DNA of 60,974 nucleotides from the NCBI RefSeq assembly GCF_017316125.1, contig NZ_JAFLWA010000021.1:1-60974 (forward strand), written 5' to 3'. Source of the stretch: Enterococcus sp. DIV0660C. GTDB taxonomy: Bacteria; Bacillota; Bacilli; Lactobacillales; Enterococcaceae. The notes under the pieces are model-generated. The model had not been told where the DNA came from, did no database searches, and worked only from the letters and a program-made list of their open reading frames with translations. Shown here piece after piece: positions 51,638-60,300 of the stretch; position 1 is the first letter of the stretch; every line of letters starts with the position of its first letter. The translations under genes and the position numbers were made by a program.

Positions 51638-52342
51638 ATGTATGGGTTCTACAATTTTTTTGATCCAACGTTTATCTTAGTCATCATCGGGTTAGCCATT
51701 TCAGGAATCGCTTCGGCATATGTCAACAGCACATTCAAGAAATATGATAAAATCCGTAGCAAAAATAATGTAACAGGAACACAAGCTGCACAATACATTT
51801 TGAGCAGTCAAAACATCCAAAACGTTGGCGTTCAACCAATCGCTGGGAATTTAACAGATAATTATAATTCAGGGAATAAAATGCTAAGCTTATCACAAGC
51901 AACAGCGCAATCGACTTCAGTTGCTGCAATTGGTGTAGCTGCCCATGAATGCGGTCACGCAGTCCAAGATGCTGTTGGGTATGCACCGTTAAAAATTCGT
52001 GCAGCATTGGTTCCAGTAGCTAATTTTGGCTCTGCAATTTCGTTGCCATTGATTATGGTTGGCGTTTTGTTTAGTTGGAATTATACGTTAATCCATATCG
52101 GGATTTTCGCTTTTTCATTGGCGTTGTTATTCCAATTAGTGACCTTGCCAGTTGAATTCAATGCGTCAAGACGTGCGTTACAGATATTAAGTGAGGGTGG
52201 CTTATTGACTGAAGACGAAGTGCCAATGGCGCGTCACGTTTTGTTTGCGGCAGCATTGACTTATGTCGCTGCAGCGCTGGCAACCTTCTTACAGTTACTC
52301 CGCTTGATTCTGTTGTTTGGCGGAAATAACCGTCGAGACTAA
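51638..52342 (+). CDS. YugP-family zinc metallopeptidase (membrane)
   Basis: A 234-aa membrane zinc peptidase. N-terminal helix (about 9-29), zinc motif AAHECGHAVQ (HEXXH at 103-107), then hydrophobic segments (about 120-175 and 205-232). The third ligand region is VEFNASRRAL. Family Zn_peptidase_2 (YugP). AAAAGGAGTG precedes the ATG. Substrate unknown; membrane protein quality control is plausible. Confidence 0.93.
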   Translation: MYGFYNFFDPTFILVIIGLAISGIASAYVNSTFKKYDKIRSKNNVTGTQAAQYILSSQNIQNVGVQPIAGNLTDNYNSGNKMLSLSQATAQSTSVAAIGVAAHECGHAVQDAVGYAPLKIRAALVPVANFGSAISLPLIMVGVLFSWNYTLIHIGIFAFSLALLFQLVTLPVEFNASRRALQILSEGGLLTEDEVPMARHVLFAAALTYVAAALATFLQLLRLILLFGGNNRRD

Positions 52343-52372
52343 AGGCTAACTAGCAAAGCAATAGATAAAAAT

Positions 52373-52424
52373 AAAAAAGAAGCACCGCTTTTGTCAATTG
52401 ATAAAAGCCGGTGCTTCTTTTTGC
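52373..52424. terminator. bidirectional terminator overlapping a stop codon
   Basis: AAAAAAGAAGCACCG...CTTTT pairs with AAAAG...CGGTGCTTCTTTTT. It covers the last codons of the Mga-type regulator on the minus strand and ends the YugP gene on the plus strand. Confidence 0.88.
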
Positions 52425-53932
52425 TTATGTGCCACAGGTAGCAATGTTTGCTTTGAATTGCGTTGTGTTTTTTTGTCATAGAGTGTCTGGATAAATAGGA
52501 CAAGTTTTTGCCAGCTGATTTCTTCATTTGTTAGATCCCAGTAAAAAGAAGGCGTGGTTTGCTGTGCTGCTTCAAACCAATCAGTAACGATTAAGTCCGC
52601 GTTTTCTGGCGAAAAGGTGAGAAGAATTGTTTCATGATTGAACAATTTTTCCAAACGATTTTTTAGATGATAGTTGCCAGTTAGAGTCTTCGTCATTTTT
52701 AAATAGATCAAAAGTTGTGTATCTGTCTCAGAGCAAACCAATTGATAAATCAGCGAACTCAAGTAATGAATAACGTGAGCTGAACGCAACCTCGTTGGAC
52801 AAAGAGCACTGATTTCTTTGAGAATCGATTGGAATTGGACATCATCTTCTGATATCGGTTCTGTCACAACAGGGAAATAAAGTGTGTGAAATTCAATGAT
52901 TGATTCTCCTAATAATGAAACAAGTGTAAGCGCAAGGGTGATGAAATAGTGATAGAAGGCGAGTTTTTCAGTCGTCTCAATTGTCGGGAAATACTTAGTT
53001 AATCGAATAGTTAATTTTTGTGCGAATTGACAAAAAGGATGGTCCACTTGTCTGAAATATTTACCGATGAGTAGTTTTTGTTGCACATGTATCCAGCTGG
53101 GGAAGAAACAAAGAACCATGAAATTGAACACGAGTAATTCGTTCTCAGCATGTTTTTCAGATTGTTCCATTGTCATGTTTTTAAACGAACCAGAAAAATC
53201 ATATGTGTGAAAGAGTAGCCTCAGTAACTTTTGAATATCGCTTGTGGGGGCTTCTAAGAAAGAAGCTTGCTTGATTCTAAGTTTGAACACCGCATAGAGC
53301 AAATAAATATTTTTTTGCTCCGTTTCAGAATGAGTGGAAAGCTGGAACGCATCTGACAAAGTGATTTCCTGCTTCATAGCGGCTAAATCAATCGTCGTAA
53401 ACGGCCATTCAGTTCCTTGAAAAGCATCAGATAGAAATATGTATAGGTAGATTCGGATCAATTGTTCATCCCCAGATAAAGTGTAACAATTATTTGAGGA
53501 AATAATTTGTAGGTGAAATTTTTTTAAGTCCTTATTGATTCGAGTAGTTAATTTTTCTAAGTAAGAAGAAGAAATATATAATTTTTGGCTCAACTCTTCC
53601 TTGGCGACGGAAACATCAGGGCTGTCCATCAAAAGTAATAAGTAATTAAACCGTTGTGATTCACGTAAAAAGACTAATTTCAAGCGATAAAATACTTCCA
53701 TTTTTGTTTCTTCGTAGTCTTCACTGATTTGAATCTCTCCTTTATGATTCGAGTAAATAAACGTATGAAATTCAAATAACTGACTAATTGCTTGGTTAAG
53801 TTTTCGTATCAAATCTTTCACTGTGCGTTTGGGGATCACGAGTTTATTTGAAAGATCTTGTAAGGAACATGTATCACTTTGGATAATTTCATAAAGAACG
53901 AGTAGCTCCTTTTTTTTTGCATCAACTAACAT
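52394..53932 (-). CDS. Mga/AtxA-type transcriptional regulator
   Basis: A 512-aa regulator of the Mga/AtxA kind: two N-terminal helix-turn-helix parts (CSLQDLSNKLVIPKRTVKDLIRKL and VAKEELSQKLYISSSYLEKLTTRI), a central PRD-like helical region (about 165-380) and a C-terminal EIIB-like domain (about 390-495). In E. faecalis EbpR (pilus regulator) has similar architecture, but neighbours do not show a pilus locus here. The start has AGAAAGGAG upstream. The last ~12 codons lie inside the terminator stem. Targets unknown. Confidence 0.8.
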   Translation of the reverse strand: MLVDAKKKELLVLYEIIQSDTCSLQDLSNKLVIPKRTVKDLIRKLNQAISQLFEFHTFIYSNHKGEIQISEDYEETKMEVFYRLKLVFLRESQRFNYLLLLMDSPDVSVAKEELSQKLYISSSYLEKLTTRINKDLKKFHLQIISSNNCYTLSGDEQLIRIYLYIFLSDAFQGTEWPFTTIDLAAMKQEITLSDAFQLSTHSETEQKNIYLLYAVFKLRIKQASFLEAPTSDIQKLLRLLFHTYDFSGSFKNMTMEQSEKHAENELLVFNFMVLCFFPSWIHVQQKLLIGKYFRQVDHPFCQFAQKLTIRLTKYFPTIETTEKLAFYHYFITLALTLVSLLGESIIEFHTLYFPVVTEPISEDDVQFQSILKEISALCPTRLRSAHVIHYLSSLIYQLVCSETDTQLLIYLKMTKTLTGNYHLKNRLEKLFNHETILLTFSPENADLIVTDWFEAAQQTTPSFYWDLTNEEISWQKLVLFIQTLYDKKTQRNSKQTLLPVAHKQKEAPAFIN

Positions 53933-54395
53933 TAGAAACTCCTTTCTCCTAAATATGTACAGGATAGGCCATAAAGTGTGAGTGGTAAGTGTTTTTATAC
54001 TATGTTATTCTCACAGGGTATTAGACCGTGATAATATAACTTGTTATTTTAAGGTTATTGTTTAGTTGTTTATTCTATTGTTTATGTCCAAGCGCGTTTT
54101 GTCAAGTTAGAAAAAAGTAATGAAATTTCTTTTAGACGTATGAAATATAACACTATAGTCAAGCTTGATATGAATGGTTTATTGGCTATGTTCTACCGAA
54201 TCATCCTAGTCACAGGTCTATTACGTGAGATGACAGCTACTATTTTATTGGATGATTGATGTTATATTTATCATAAAAGATAGCGACTTTTTCTATACGC
54301 TTTCCCCCTACATAAAGTTACGCAGGATATTGACAAAGAATCGTTAGAGAAAATATTACTGTGAAGAATAAAATCAAATGAAAAGGGTGAAAGAA
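53933..54395 (+). promoter_or_regulatory. regulator intergenic region
   Basis: No gene found. TTGACA (54331-54336) with TATTAC 18 nt later is a likely promoter for the TetR gene. The other end is the AT-rich upstream region of the Mga-type gene. No repeats stand out. Confidence 0.4.
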
Positions 54396-54941
54396 ATGGG
54401 TAGAGTAACCAATTTTAGTAAAGAATATTTGCTATTTAAAAGTATGGTCTATGCAGAAGAATTTGGTTTGCATTCGATTACTGCTAGAAAATTAGCTGCG
54501 TATTGTGGCTGTTCAACATATCCGATTTATGCACATTTTGATTCTATTGGCGTATTAAAAGAAACGATTATCGACGAGATCAAGAAAAGCTTTGAAAAAT
54601 ATTTAGACACTTATCAGATGACTGACTTTTTTAGTATTGTTCACTTGTTGAAAGAATTTTTTGCAGTGAACGAAAGCGTTCGTGGAATCGTTTTCCAATC
54701 TGATTTAGACTTAGCTGCTTTATTCAAAACAAGTTTTAAAAACCATCTCAAGGAGCATACTAGGGTTAATGAGGTTTATTTAGTTGAGCTTTTATGGTTG
54801 AATATTTTAGGAAGTTTAAATTCTGACGAAAATTCTCGTGAGTTTTATGAAACAATGACAACCATCTGGAGTAAGTTAGCCGAACTAGATGATGATTTAC
54901 CAGAAGTTTTAACGGATATTCGTTTAGTTGCAGCTAAGTAA
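54396..54941 (+). CDS. TetR/AcrR-family regulator
   Basis: A 181-aa one-component regulator. N-terminal helix-turn-helix at AEEFGLHSITARKLAAYCGCSTYPIYAHFDSIGVLKETI, the usual TetR placement, and a helical ligand domain. AAAAGGG lies 8 nt before this ATG (MGRVTNFS); an ATG six codons upstream has a weak RBS. Next gene, a small anchored protein, follows 85 nt later. Ligand and targets unknown. Confidence 0.85.
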   Translation: MGRVTNFSKEYLLFKSMVYAEEFGLHSITARKLAAYCGCSTYPIYAHFDSIGVLKETIIDEIKKSFEKYLDTYQMTDFFSIVHLLKEFFAVNESVRGIVFQSDLDLAALFKTSFKNHLKEHTRVNEVYLVELLWLNILGSLNSDENSREFYETMTTIWSKLAELDDDLPEVLTDIRLVAAK

Positions 54942-55026
54942 TGGTGATTCATGAGTCGAGTGTAATAGTTCGTTTATTTTTTTGTCTATGCTATGATAGA
55001 AGTAGATAAAAAGGAGCTGAAGACTT

Positions 55027-55362
55027 ATGAAAACATCAACAAAAGTAACAATTGGTTTAGGTATTATGGCAGCTGCCGGCGTAGCAACTACAGCAGTTGT
55101 GTCAGGTAAAGTGGTGGAAAAAATTCGTCATATGTCTAATCGTTGCAAAGTCAAAAAATTTGTTAATGATAAGTTTGACGGAAACGAAAAACTGTTAGGT
55201 TTAGTTGACGACTTATCTGATAGTGATTTGGACTCTTTGATGGGTGTTTTAGAAAAAATCAAAAAAGGTCGTAAAAAAATCTCTGTTTATGGCGATACAC
55301 TGAAAGATTCAACAGATGATCTACGCGAACGTTTGATGACTTTAGTTGACAAGATCATGTAA
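55027..55362 (+). CDS. small anchored hypothetical protein
   Basis: A 111-aa protein with an N-terminal hydrophobic segment (about 7-26, IGLGIMAAAGVATTAVV) and a helical charged rest (VKKFVNDKFDGNEKLLGLVDDLSDSDLDSL). Resembles short YtxH-like anchored proteins in composition but the match is not firm. AAAAGGAGC precedes the ATG. Function unknown. Confidence 0.7.
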   Translation: MKTSTKVTIGLGIMAAAGVATTAVVSGKVVEKIRHMSNRCKVKKFVNDKFDGNEKLLGLVDDLSDSDLDSLMGVLEKIKKGRKKISVYGDTLKDSTDDLRERLMTLVDKIM

Positions 55363-55385
55363 TTTTTTGCGTTAAAAAAGTATAA

Positions 55386-55437
55386 TAAAAAAGTGAGCAT
55401 TGGGCTGATTTGGTCAGTTACAATGCTCACTTTTTTT
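55386..55437. terminator. bidirectional terminator
   Basis: AAAAAGTGAGCATTG and CAATGCTCACTTTTTTT pair perfectly around an 18-nt loop that itself can pair (GCTGA/TCAGT), between convergent genes. Confidence 0.92.
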
Positions 55438-56308
55438 AATTTTTTTTCTGTATAGGACGTTTTTGAATGATTAGAAGATAACAAAAAAGGAGATCATTTG
55501 CTTGCTTTAAATTGAAGCCAGTTGCTTCTTGAAATTTTTCTATCCGATATTTCAACGTATTGCGGTGAAGAAAAAGATTTTTAGCAGCAGAACTAATATT
55601 TCCTAAATGGTTCCACAATGCGAGGATAATTTCTTCCATATCCATTTCCTCAAGCAAACGCTGATAAGTTTGGACAAGTAAGTGATCTTTGATTCCTTCT
55701 GTTGTAAAGTAATGAAGAGCAACATCTTGTAAGGAAAACACCGCTTGGCTATTTTGTGGGGAACGTTTTTCTGTAAGAAAAATTTTCCTTTCTTCGGCAA
55801 ATAATGTTCTAAAATCTTGTGAAGGCTCATGAAAAGCGCCGACAAAAACATTTGTTGTAATCTCAAAGTCAATATCTAATGTTTGAAAAATACCATTGAG
55901 CTCAGAGGCAGGGAGAAAATTTTTTCCTTTAGGCTCAATCAGTAGTGCGTCTTGCTCGCTATAAAAAAAGAAATCTGCAGGTTCATAAAACATGGCTAAT
56001 AGTGTTTCTTGCCATTCTTGTTGCAAAAAATCATCATTTGCTGAAACATGTAATTGGATGATTCGATAGGAACGATCCAGTGTGAGCACTTGTTGTTCAA
56101 ATAAATAATGGTACCAAGGATGATTTTTTGGATTAGTTGCCATCGGGAATAACGCTTTCAAAAGACTGATTTCAGATGGAGATAACGATTTTTTTTCAAA
56201 CCAAAGAAAGGCATCTCCAGTAGCCAAAGAAAGAATGCTTGGTGATGCGGAAGGAAATTCTTTTAGTTGGGCAGTTGGATATAACTCTAATAATTGTGCT
56301 TGGTTCAT
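55436..56308 (-). CDS. PucR/CdaR-type helix-turn-helix regulator
   Basis: A 290-aa protein with a C-terminal PucR-type HTH: LWNHLGNISSAAKNLFLHRNTLKYRIEKFQEATGFNL, the signature of HTH_30. The N-terminal ~210 residues have no recognised domain and may be a degenerate GGDEF-like or sensor part. GAGGTGAAG lies upstream of the ATG. Such regulators respond to metabolites; nothing nearby points to a target. Confidence 0.85.
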   Translation of the reverse strand: MNQAQLLELYPTAQLKEFPSASPSILSLATGDAFLWFEKKSLSPSEISLLKALFPMATNPKNHPWYHYLFEQQVLTLDRSYRIIQLHVSANDDFLQQEWQETLLAMFYEPADFFFYSEQDALLIEPKGKNFLPASELNGIFQTLDIDFEITTNVFVGAFHEPSQDFRTLFAEERKIFLTEKRSPQNSQAVFSLQDVALHYFTTEGIKDHLLVQTYQRLLEEMDMEEIILALWNHLGNISSAAKNLFLHRNTLKYRIEKFQEATGFNLKQANDLLFCYLLIIQKRPIQKKN

Positions 56309-56434
56309 TTACTTCACCTCATCGCTATTTTACCATAAAAAACGTTGACGAAAGGGAGCAACTAGTTACAAGTTTTTTTTAATATGGTAAAGTTATGCTG
56401 AAGAAAATAATGAAAGAAAAAGTGAGGGAATTCA

Positions 56435-56932
56435 TTGAACGAAGAACAGCTATCACAACAAGAAAAAGAAAAATGGATGCGCCTCGCCCTTGAAGAAGCC
56501 AAGAAAGCGGAACAGTTAGCGGAGGTTCCAATCGGTGCAGTGGTGGTTTTAGATAATCAAGTAATTGGTCGCGGGCATAATTTACGAGAAACAACGCAAG
56601 ACGCCACAACTCATGCAGAGATGCTTGCAATCAAAGAAGCGTGCGCAACTGTGGGTAGTTGGCGTTTGGAAAAAGCACAGCTATTTGTAACACTGGAGCC
56701 TTGTCCAATGTGTAGTGGTGCAATGATCTTATCACGTGTCAAGGAAGTTTATTTTGGGGCTTATGATCCAAAGGGTGGAACGGCCGGAACGTTGATGAAT
56801 TTATTGACGGATGAACGCTTCAATCATCAAGCAGTAGTAGAAGGCGGTATTTTGGAAGAGGAATGTGGAGAAGTTTTGTCAACATTCTTCCGTCAGTTGC
56901 GTGCGAAAAAAAAGAAATTGAAAAAAAGCTAG
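56435..56932 (+). CDS. tadA: tRNA-specific adenosine deaminase
   Basis: A 165-aa zinc deaminase converting A34 to inosine in tRNA-Arg(ACG). HAE at 60-62 (TTHAEMLAIKEAC) and PCPMC with Cys90 and Cys93 (LEPCPMCSGAM). The TTG start is preceded by GTGAGGGAA. A tail rich in Lys follows the core. Its stop overlaps the SRP RNA promoter. Confidence 0.95.
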   Translation: MNEEQLSQQEKEKWMRLALEEAKKAEQLAEVPIGAVVVLDNQVIGRGHNLRETTQDATTHAEMLAIKEACATVGSWRLEKAQLFVTLEPCPMCSGAMILSRVKEVYFGAYDPKGGTAGTLMNLLTDERFNHQAVVEGGILEEECGEVLSTFFRQLRAKKKKLKKS

Positions 56933-56958
56933 TCAGAATGAAAAAAATGCGGTATACT
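56930..56958 (+). promoter_or_regulatory. promoter of the SRP RNA
   Basis: TAGTCA-17 nt-TATACT; the -35 overlaps the tadA stop codon. Predicted start near 56965. Confidence 0.65.
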
Positions 56959-56964
56959 ATTTCT

Positions 56965-57055
56965 TGCCGAAAGGCTAGGACAATGGTGGGCTTATGAAGC
57001 GTGTCAGATCCGGAAGGAAGCAGCACTAAGTAGGCTCCACCATGTGTCTGAATAA
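56965..57055 (+). ncRNA. ffs: signal recognition particle RNA, small bacterial type (4.5S-like)
   Basis: The invariant helix-8 tip is present: GTGTCAGATCCGGAAGGAAG then CAGCACTAAG. The flanks pair as GGACAATGGTGG with CCACCATGTGTC. It gives a ~90-nt hairpin without an Alu domain, as in enterococci. It lies after tadA; dnaX, often the next gene in Firmicutes, is not here. Confidence 0.92.
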
Positions 57056-57070
57056 AAATAGCTGATTGAT

Positions 57071-57101
57071 GAACAGGGATGCGATGCCTGTTTTTTTTTT
57101 G
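57071..57101 (+). terminator. terminator of the SRP RNA
   Basis: AACAGG.GATGCGATG.CCTGTT hairpin followed by ten Ts. Confidence 0.85.
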
Positions 57102-57139
57102 TCCAAAAAATAAGTGGACCAACTAAATGATAGAGATAA

Positions 57140-57187
57140 ACGTGTGCCAACTGCTTCTTTTGAAGTCAAAGGCACGCTTTTTTATTT
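57140..57187 (+). terminator. second terminator-like hairpin
   Basis: CGTGTGCC pairs with GGCACGC (with one G-U/mismatch) and an inner CTTC/GAAG; T-rich tail. May back up the SRP RNA terminator. The rest of 57102-57414 has no gene. Confidence 0.6.
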
Positions 57188-57191
57188 TTTT

Positions 57192-57232
57192 TATCAAAAA
57201 AGACCAGCCTCAATAGAAAGAATGAGGCTGGC
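57192..57232 (-). terminator. orphan minus-strand terminator
   Basis: GCCAGCCTCA and TGAGGCTGG pair; on the minus strand the hairpin is followed by TCTTTTTT. No gene on the minus strand ends here. Confidence 0.6.
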
Positions 57233-57383
57233 AAGGTTGGAGGTAAAGAATGAAAAAATGAATGTTTTGGGAATGACTTAATAATAACTAGGTTAGCTTA
57301 AAGAAACCATAAACGCTTTTTTATTCCATTTTTCTGAAGTAAATAGTACTCAGAATTATTATTGGAAGAAAAAAATAGCTCTG

Positions 57384-57392
57384 TGGTATGAT
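57384..57392 (+). promoter_or_regulatory. extended -10 promoter for yunD-type operon
   Basis: TGGTATGAT is an extended -10 located 22 nt before the start codon, giving a very short leader. Confidence 0.4.
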
Positions 57393-57414
57393 GATCGGGA
57401 AGAGAGGCGAGAAG

Positions 57415-58800
57415 ATGGAAAAAATAATGTTATTACACACGAATGATCTCCATTCACATCTGGAAAACTGGCCCAGAATCAGACGCTTTTTAGAGCAACG
57501 GAAACGCGAAAGTGAAAAGAAAGTACAGACAACGACTATTACCGTGGATTTAGGAGATTTTGTTGATCGGTGGCATCCGTTATCGGAAGCAACGAACGGT
57601 CAAGCCAATGTTTTGCTGATGAATGAAATTGGTTACGATGCCGCAACGATTGGCAATAATGAAGGTGTTGGTCATTCAAAACAGGAGTTGAATCATCTAT
57701 ATGATGAAGCTAATTTTGATGTTTTATTAGCAAATTTATTTGACAAACAAACATTGCAACCGCCAGCATGGGCGAAGCCATACAAGATTATTGAAACGAA
57801 GCAACAGACAAAAATCGGTCTGATGGCATTCACAGCACCTTTTCCTTTAACATATAGTCCAAACGGCTGGGATATCCGAAACCCCTATGATATTTTACCT
57901 GAAATGGTGGAAGAATTACGACCAAAAGTCGATGTTTTAGTGTTGATGAGTCATCTGGGTATTCAAGATGATAGCCAAATTGCAAGAGAGTTACCAGCAA
58001 TAGATGTTATCTTAGGTTCCCATACACATCATCTCTTTCCTAATGGGAAAGTGGTCAACGGCGTTCAATTAGCCGCGGCTGGTCGTTATGGTCAGTATGT
58101 AGGAGAAGTCCAATTGACGTTAGATGAGAATAAAAAAATTGTGAAGCATTCTGCACAAGCAATTCCAACCGAGTCGTTGACAGTTTTTCCTGAAGATGCG
58201 CAAGAAATTGCTAGTTATTTGGCAGAAGGGCATGCTCTTTTGAAAGCTAAAAAAGTCGCTGATCTACCATTTCCCCTAACGATGGAAGTTTTTGGTGAAG
58301 AACCCTTTATTCAATTAGCATTAGAAGCAATCAAAGAACGTGGAAAGACGAAGGCGGCAATTTTGAATAGTGGCTTGTTTTTAACGGATATACCAGCTGG
58401 AATTGTCAACCAAGATGAGCTACACACTGCGTTGCCACATCCAATGCACTTATTAAATGTAACAGTTAAAGGATCAGATTTGATTCGATTAATTTTGGAA
58501 ATGGAAAAAAATCGCAATTTTTTACGTAACTTTCCTATGAATGGGATGGGTTTTCGAGGCAAAATATTTGGACAAATCGTTTATAATGGCATTACCTACG
58601 ATGAAGTAAATCACCAAGTGCTGTTTCAAAATCAACCAATCAATGAAAAAGAGCGCTATACGTTTACAACCGTTGACCATTTCATGTTTGTGCCGTTTTT
58701 CCCAACGATTGAAATTGCCGGCGAAAATGAATTTCTGTTTCCAGAATTTATTCGTAGTGTCGTGGGTGATTACTTGAAAGCTCACTACCCAATCAAATAA
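57415..58800 (+). CDS. YunD-like metallophosphatase (5'-nucleotidase/UDP-sugar hydrolase family)
   Basis: A 461-aa two-domain enzyme of the UshA/5'-nucleotidase family, without a signal peptide, like Bacillus YunD. Metallophosphoesterase motifs: HTNDLHSHL, DLGDFVDRW, GNNEGVGH, MSHLGIQDD, GSHTHHLF. C-terminal 5_nucleotid_C domain from about 300. AGAGG lies 7 nt before this ATG (MEKIMLLHT); a start nine codons earlier has no RBS. It starts an apparent operon with yutD, yutF and TIGR01906. Substrate uncertain. Confidence 0.88.
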   Translation: MEKIMLLHTNDLHSHLENWPRIRRFLEQRKRESEKKVQTTTITVDLGDFVDRWHPLSEATNGQANVLLMNEIGYDAATIGNNEGVGHSKQELNHLYDEANFDVLLANLFDKQTLQPPAWAKPYKIIETKQQTKIGLMAFTAPFPLTYSPNGWDIRNPYDILPEMVEELRPKVDVLVLMSHLGIQDDSQIARELPAIDVILGSHTHHLFPNGKVVNGVQLAAAGRYGQYVGEVQLTLDENKKIVKHSAQAIPTESLTVFPEDAQEIASYLAEGHALLKAKKVADLPFPLTMEVFGEEPFIQLALEAIKERGKTKAAILNSGLFLTDIPAGIVNQDELHTALPHPMHLLNVTVKGSDLIRLILEMEKNRNFLRNFPMNGMGFRGKIFGQIVYNGITYDEVNHQVLFQNQPINEKERYTFTTVDHFMFVPFFPTIEIAGENEFLFPEFIRSVVGDYLKAHYPIK

Positions 58801-58837
58801 AAACAAGGTATAATGACTAGGAATAGGTGGTGAAAGT

Positions 58838-59533
58838 ATGTCTGCAAAATCAAAAGAAAAGAAACAGCAGCCAGTTGCAAGTAAAGAAATGAAAGAAACA
58901 CCTGTAGCAACAGCTGAAAGTGAAGCAACAAATCTTGTCACAGATGAACTAACGAATGCTTTAGAAGAAATCGTTGAAGAAAAGCCTAAAGCAGAAAAAA
59001 TCAAAGGGGAGCTTGTGACACCTTTAGATGATAGTAATTTTTTAGTTGGTGATCGACAATTTCGTCTAGTAGCCAATCACCGTGAAGGATTTGACGCACA
59101 AAAACTTGGCGAGCGATACAGTGATGTGTTATCTCGTTATGATTATATCGTTGGGGACTGGGGCTATGAACAGCTTCGCCTGAAAGGATTTTTCCGTGCA
59201 GACAATCGACGTGCCCATCCGGATCAACGGATTGATTCATTAGAGGATTATCTTTATGAATACTGCAATTTTGGTTGTGCCTATTTTGTTATCGAACGCA
59301 TAGGTGGGGGAGACAAAAAGGAAAAGCCAACACAACGTCGTAAAAAGAAAAAAAATTACAATCAGACAGCGTATATTGATGAAAAGAAAGGTCCAGTATC
59401 TTCTAGTCATAAGAAACCTGTCATTAAAAAACGTAAAGAAGCACCAAAAAAAGCGACTGCTGCGAAAGAATCAGTCCAGCAACCAGCAAATGAAAAAGCG
59501 AACTTTACGATAAGAAAAAGAAAAGAGTCGTGA
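58838..59533 (+). CDS. YutD-family protein with extended tails
   Basis: A 231-aa protein. The conserved YutD (DUF1027) core is residues about 68-152 (FRLVANHREGFDAQKLGERYSDVL; YDYIVGDWGYEQLRLKGFF; DYLYEYCNFGCAYFVIER). Both tails are low complexity: acidic/Thr at the N-terminus and a very basic Lys/Arg-rich C-terminus (RRKKKKNYNQ), which is longer than in Bacillus YutD (~100 aa) and may bind RNA. AGGTGG precedes the ATG. Operon with yutF. Confidence 0.88.
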   Translation: MSAKSKEKKQQPVASKEMKETPVATAESEATNLVTDELTNALEEIVEEKPKAEKIKGELVTPLDDSNFLVGDRQFRLVANHREGFDAQKLGERYSDVLSRYDYIVGDWGYEQLRLKGFFRADNRRAHPDQRIDSLEDYLYEYCNFGCAYFVIERIGGGDKKEKPTQRRKKKKNYNQTAYIDEKKGPVSSSHKKPVIKKRKEAPKKATAAKESVQQPANEKANFTIRKRKES

Positions 59534-59535
59534 GT

Positions 59536-60300
59536 ATGAGTTATAAAGGATATTTGATTGATTTAGACGGAACGATTTATCGCGGAACAGAACCAATTCC
59601 GGCAGGAAAACGTTTTGTCGAGGAATTACAACAACGTGAGTTACCCTTTTTATTCGTTACGAATAATACAACGAAAACCCCTGCTACAGTTGCCAAACGG
59701 CTAGCAGATGAATTCGATATTCATGTCGCAGCTGAAACTGTATATACAGCAAGCTTAGCGACGATTGATTTTATGTTAACCGATGGAAAGGGTAAGAAGG
59801 TTTTCGTTATCGGAGAATCAGGATTGATTGACTTGATATTGGAAGCTGGATTTGAATGGGAAGAAGAAACCCCAGATTATGTTGTTGTGGGGTTAGATAA
59901 TTATTTGACTTACGAAAAAGTGGTGACAGCAACCCTTGCAATTCAAAAAGGGGCAACTTTTATTGGAACAAACCCAGACAAAAATATTCCTACAGAACGT
60001 GGATTGCTGCCAGGGGCAGGTTCAGTGGTCTCCTTCGTCGAAACAGCTACGCAAACAACGCCAATTTATATTGGTAAGCCAGAAGCAATCATCATGGATA
60101 AAGCAGTAAAAATCTTGGGACTCCAAAAAGAGGAAGTAATCATGGTTGGTGATAACTATGAAACAGATATCCAAGCAGGTATCCAAAATGGTATTGATAC
60201 ATTGTTAGTTCTATCAGGGTTTACCAAAGCTGAAGATGTACCTCATTTACCAGCTCCACCTACGTTTATCAAAAATTCTTTAGATGAGTGGCAGTTCTAA
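59536..60300 (+). CDS. HAD-superfamily hydrolase, NagD/YutF type
   Basis: A 254-aa HAD-IIA phosphatase (TIGR01457, YutF). Motif I DLDGTIYRG, motif II VTNNTT, motif III GKPEAI, motif IV MVGDNYETDIQAG. GTG 59530 overlaps the yutD stop; ATG 59536 starts the form matching Bacillus YutF (MSYKGYLIDLDGT). Likely dephosphorylates small phosphometabolites. Confidence 0.92.
   Translation: MSYKGYLIDLDGTIYRGTEPIPAGKRFVEELQQRELPFLFVTNNTTKTPATVAKRLADEFDIHVAAETVYTASLATIDFMLTDGKGKKVFVIGESGLIDLILEAGFEWEEETPDYVVVGLDNYLTYEKVVTATLAIQKGATFIGTNPDKNIPTERGLLPGAGSVVSFVETATQTTPIYIGKPEAIIMDKAVKILGLQKEEVIMVGDNYETDIQAGIQNGIDTLLVLSGFTKAEDVPHLPAPPTFIKNSLDEWQF

Noticed and set aside
57240-57275. GGAGGT followed by ATG AAA AAA TGA as a leader peptide
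   Set aside because: Only three codons; no stem structure linked to it, so likely chance.
58522-59076. 184-codon minus-strand frame spanning yunD and yutD
   Set aside because: Covers the ends of two well-supported plus-strand genes; no family match and no RBS.
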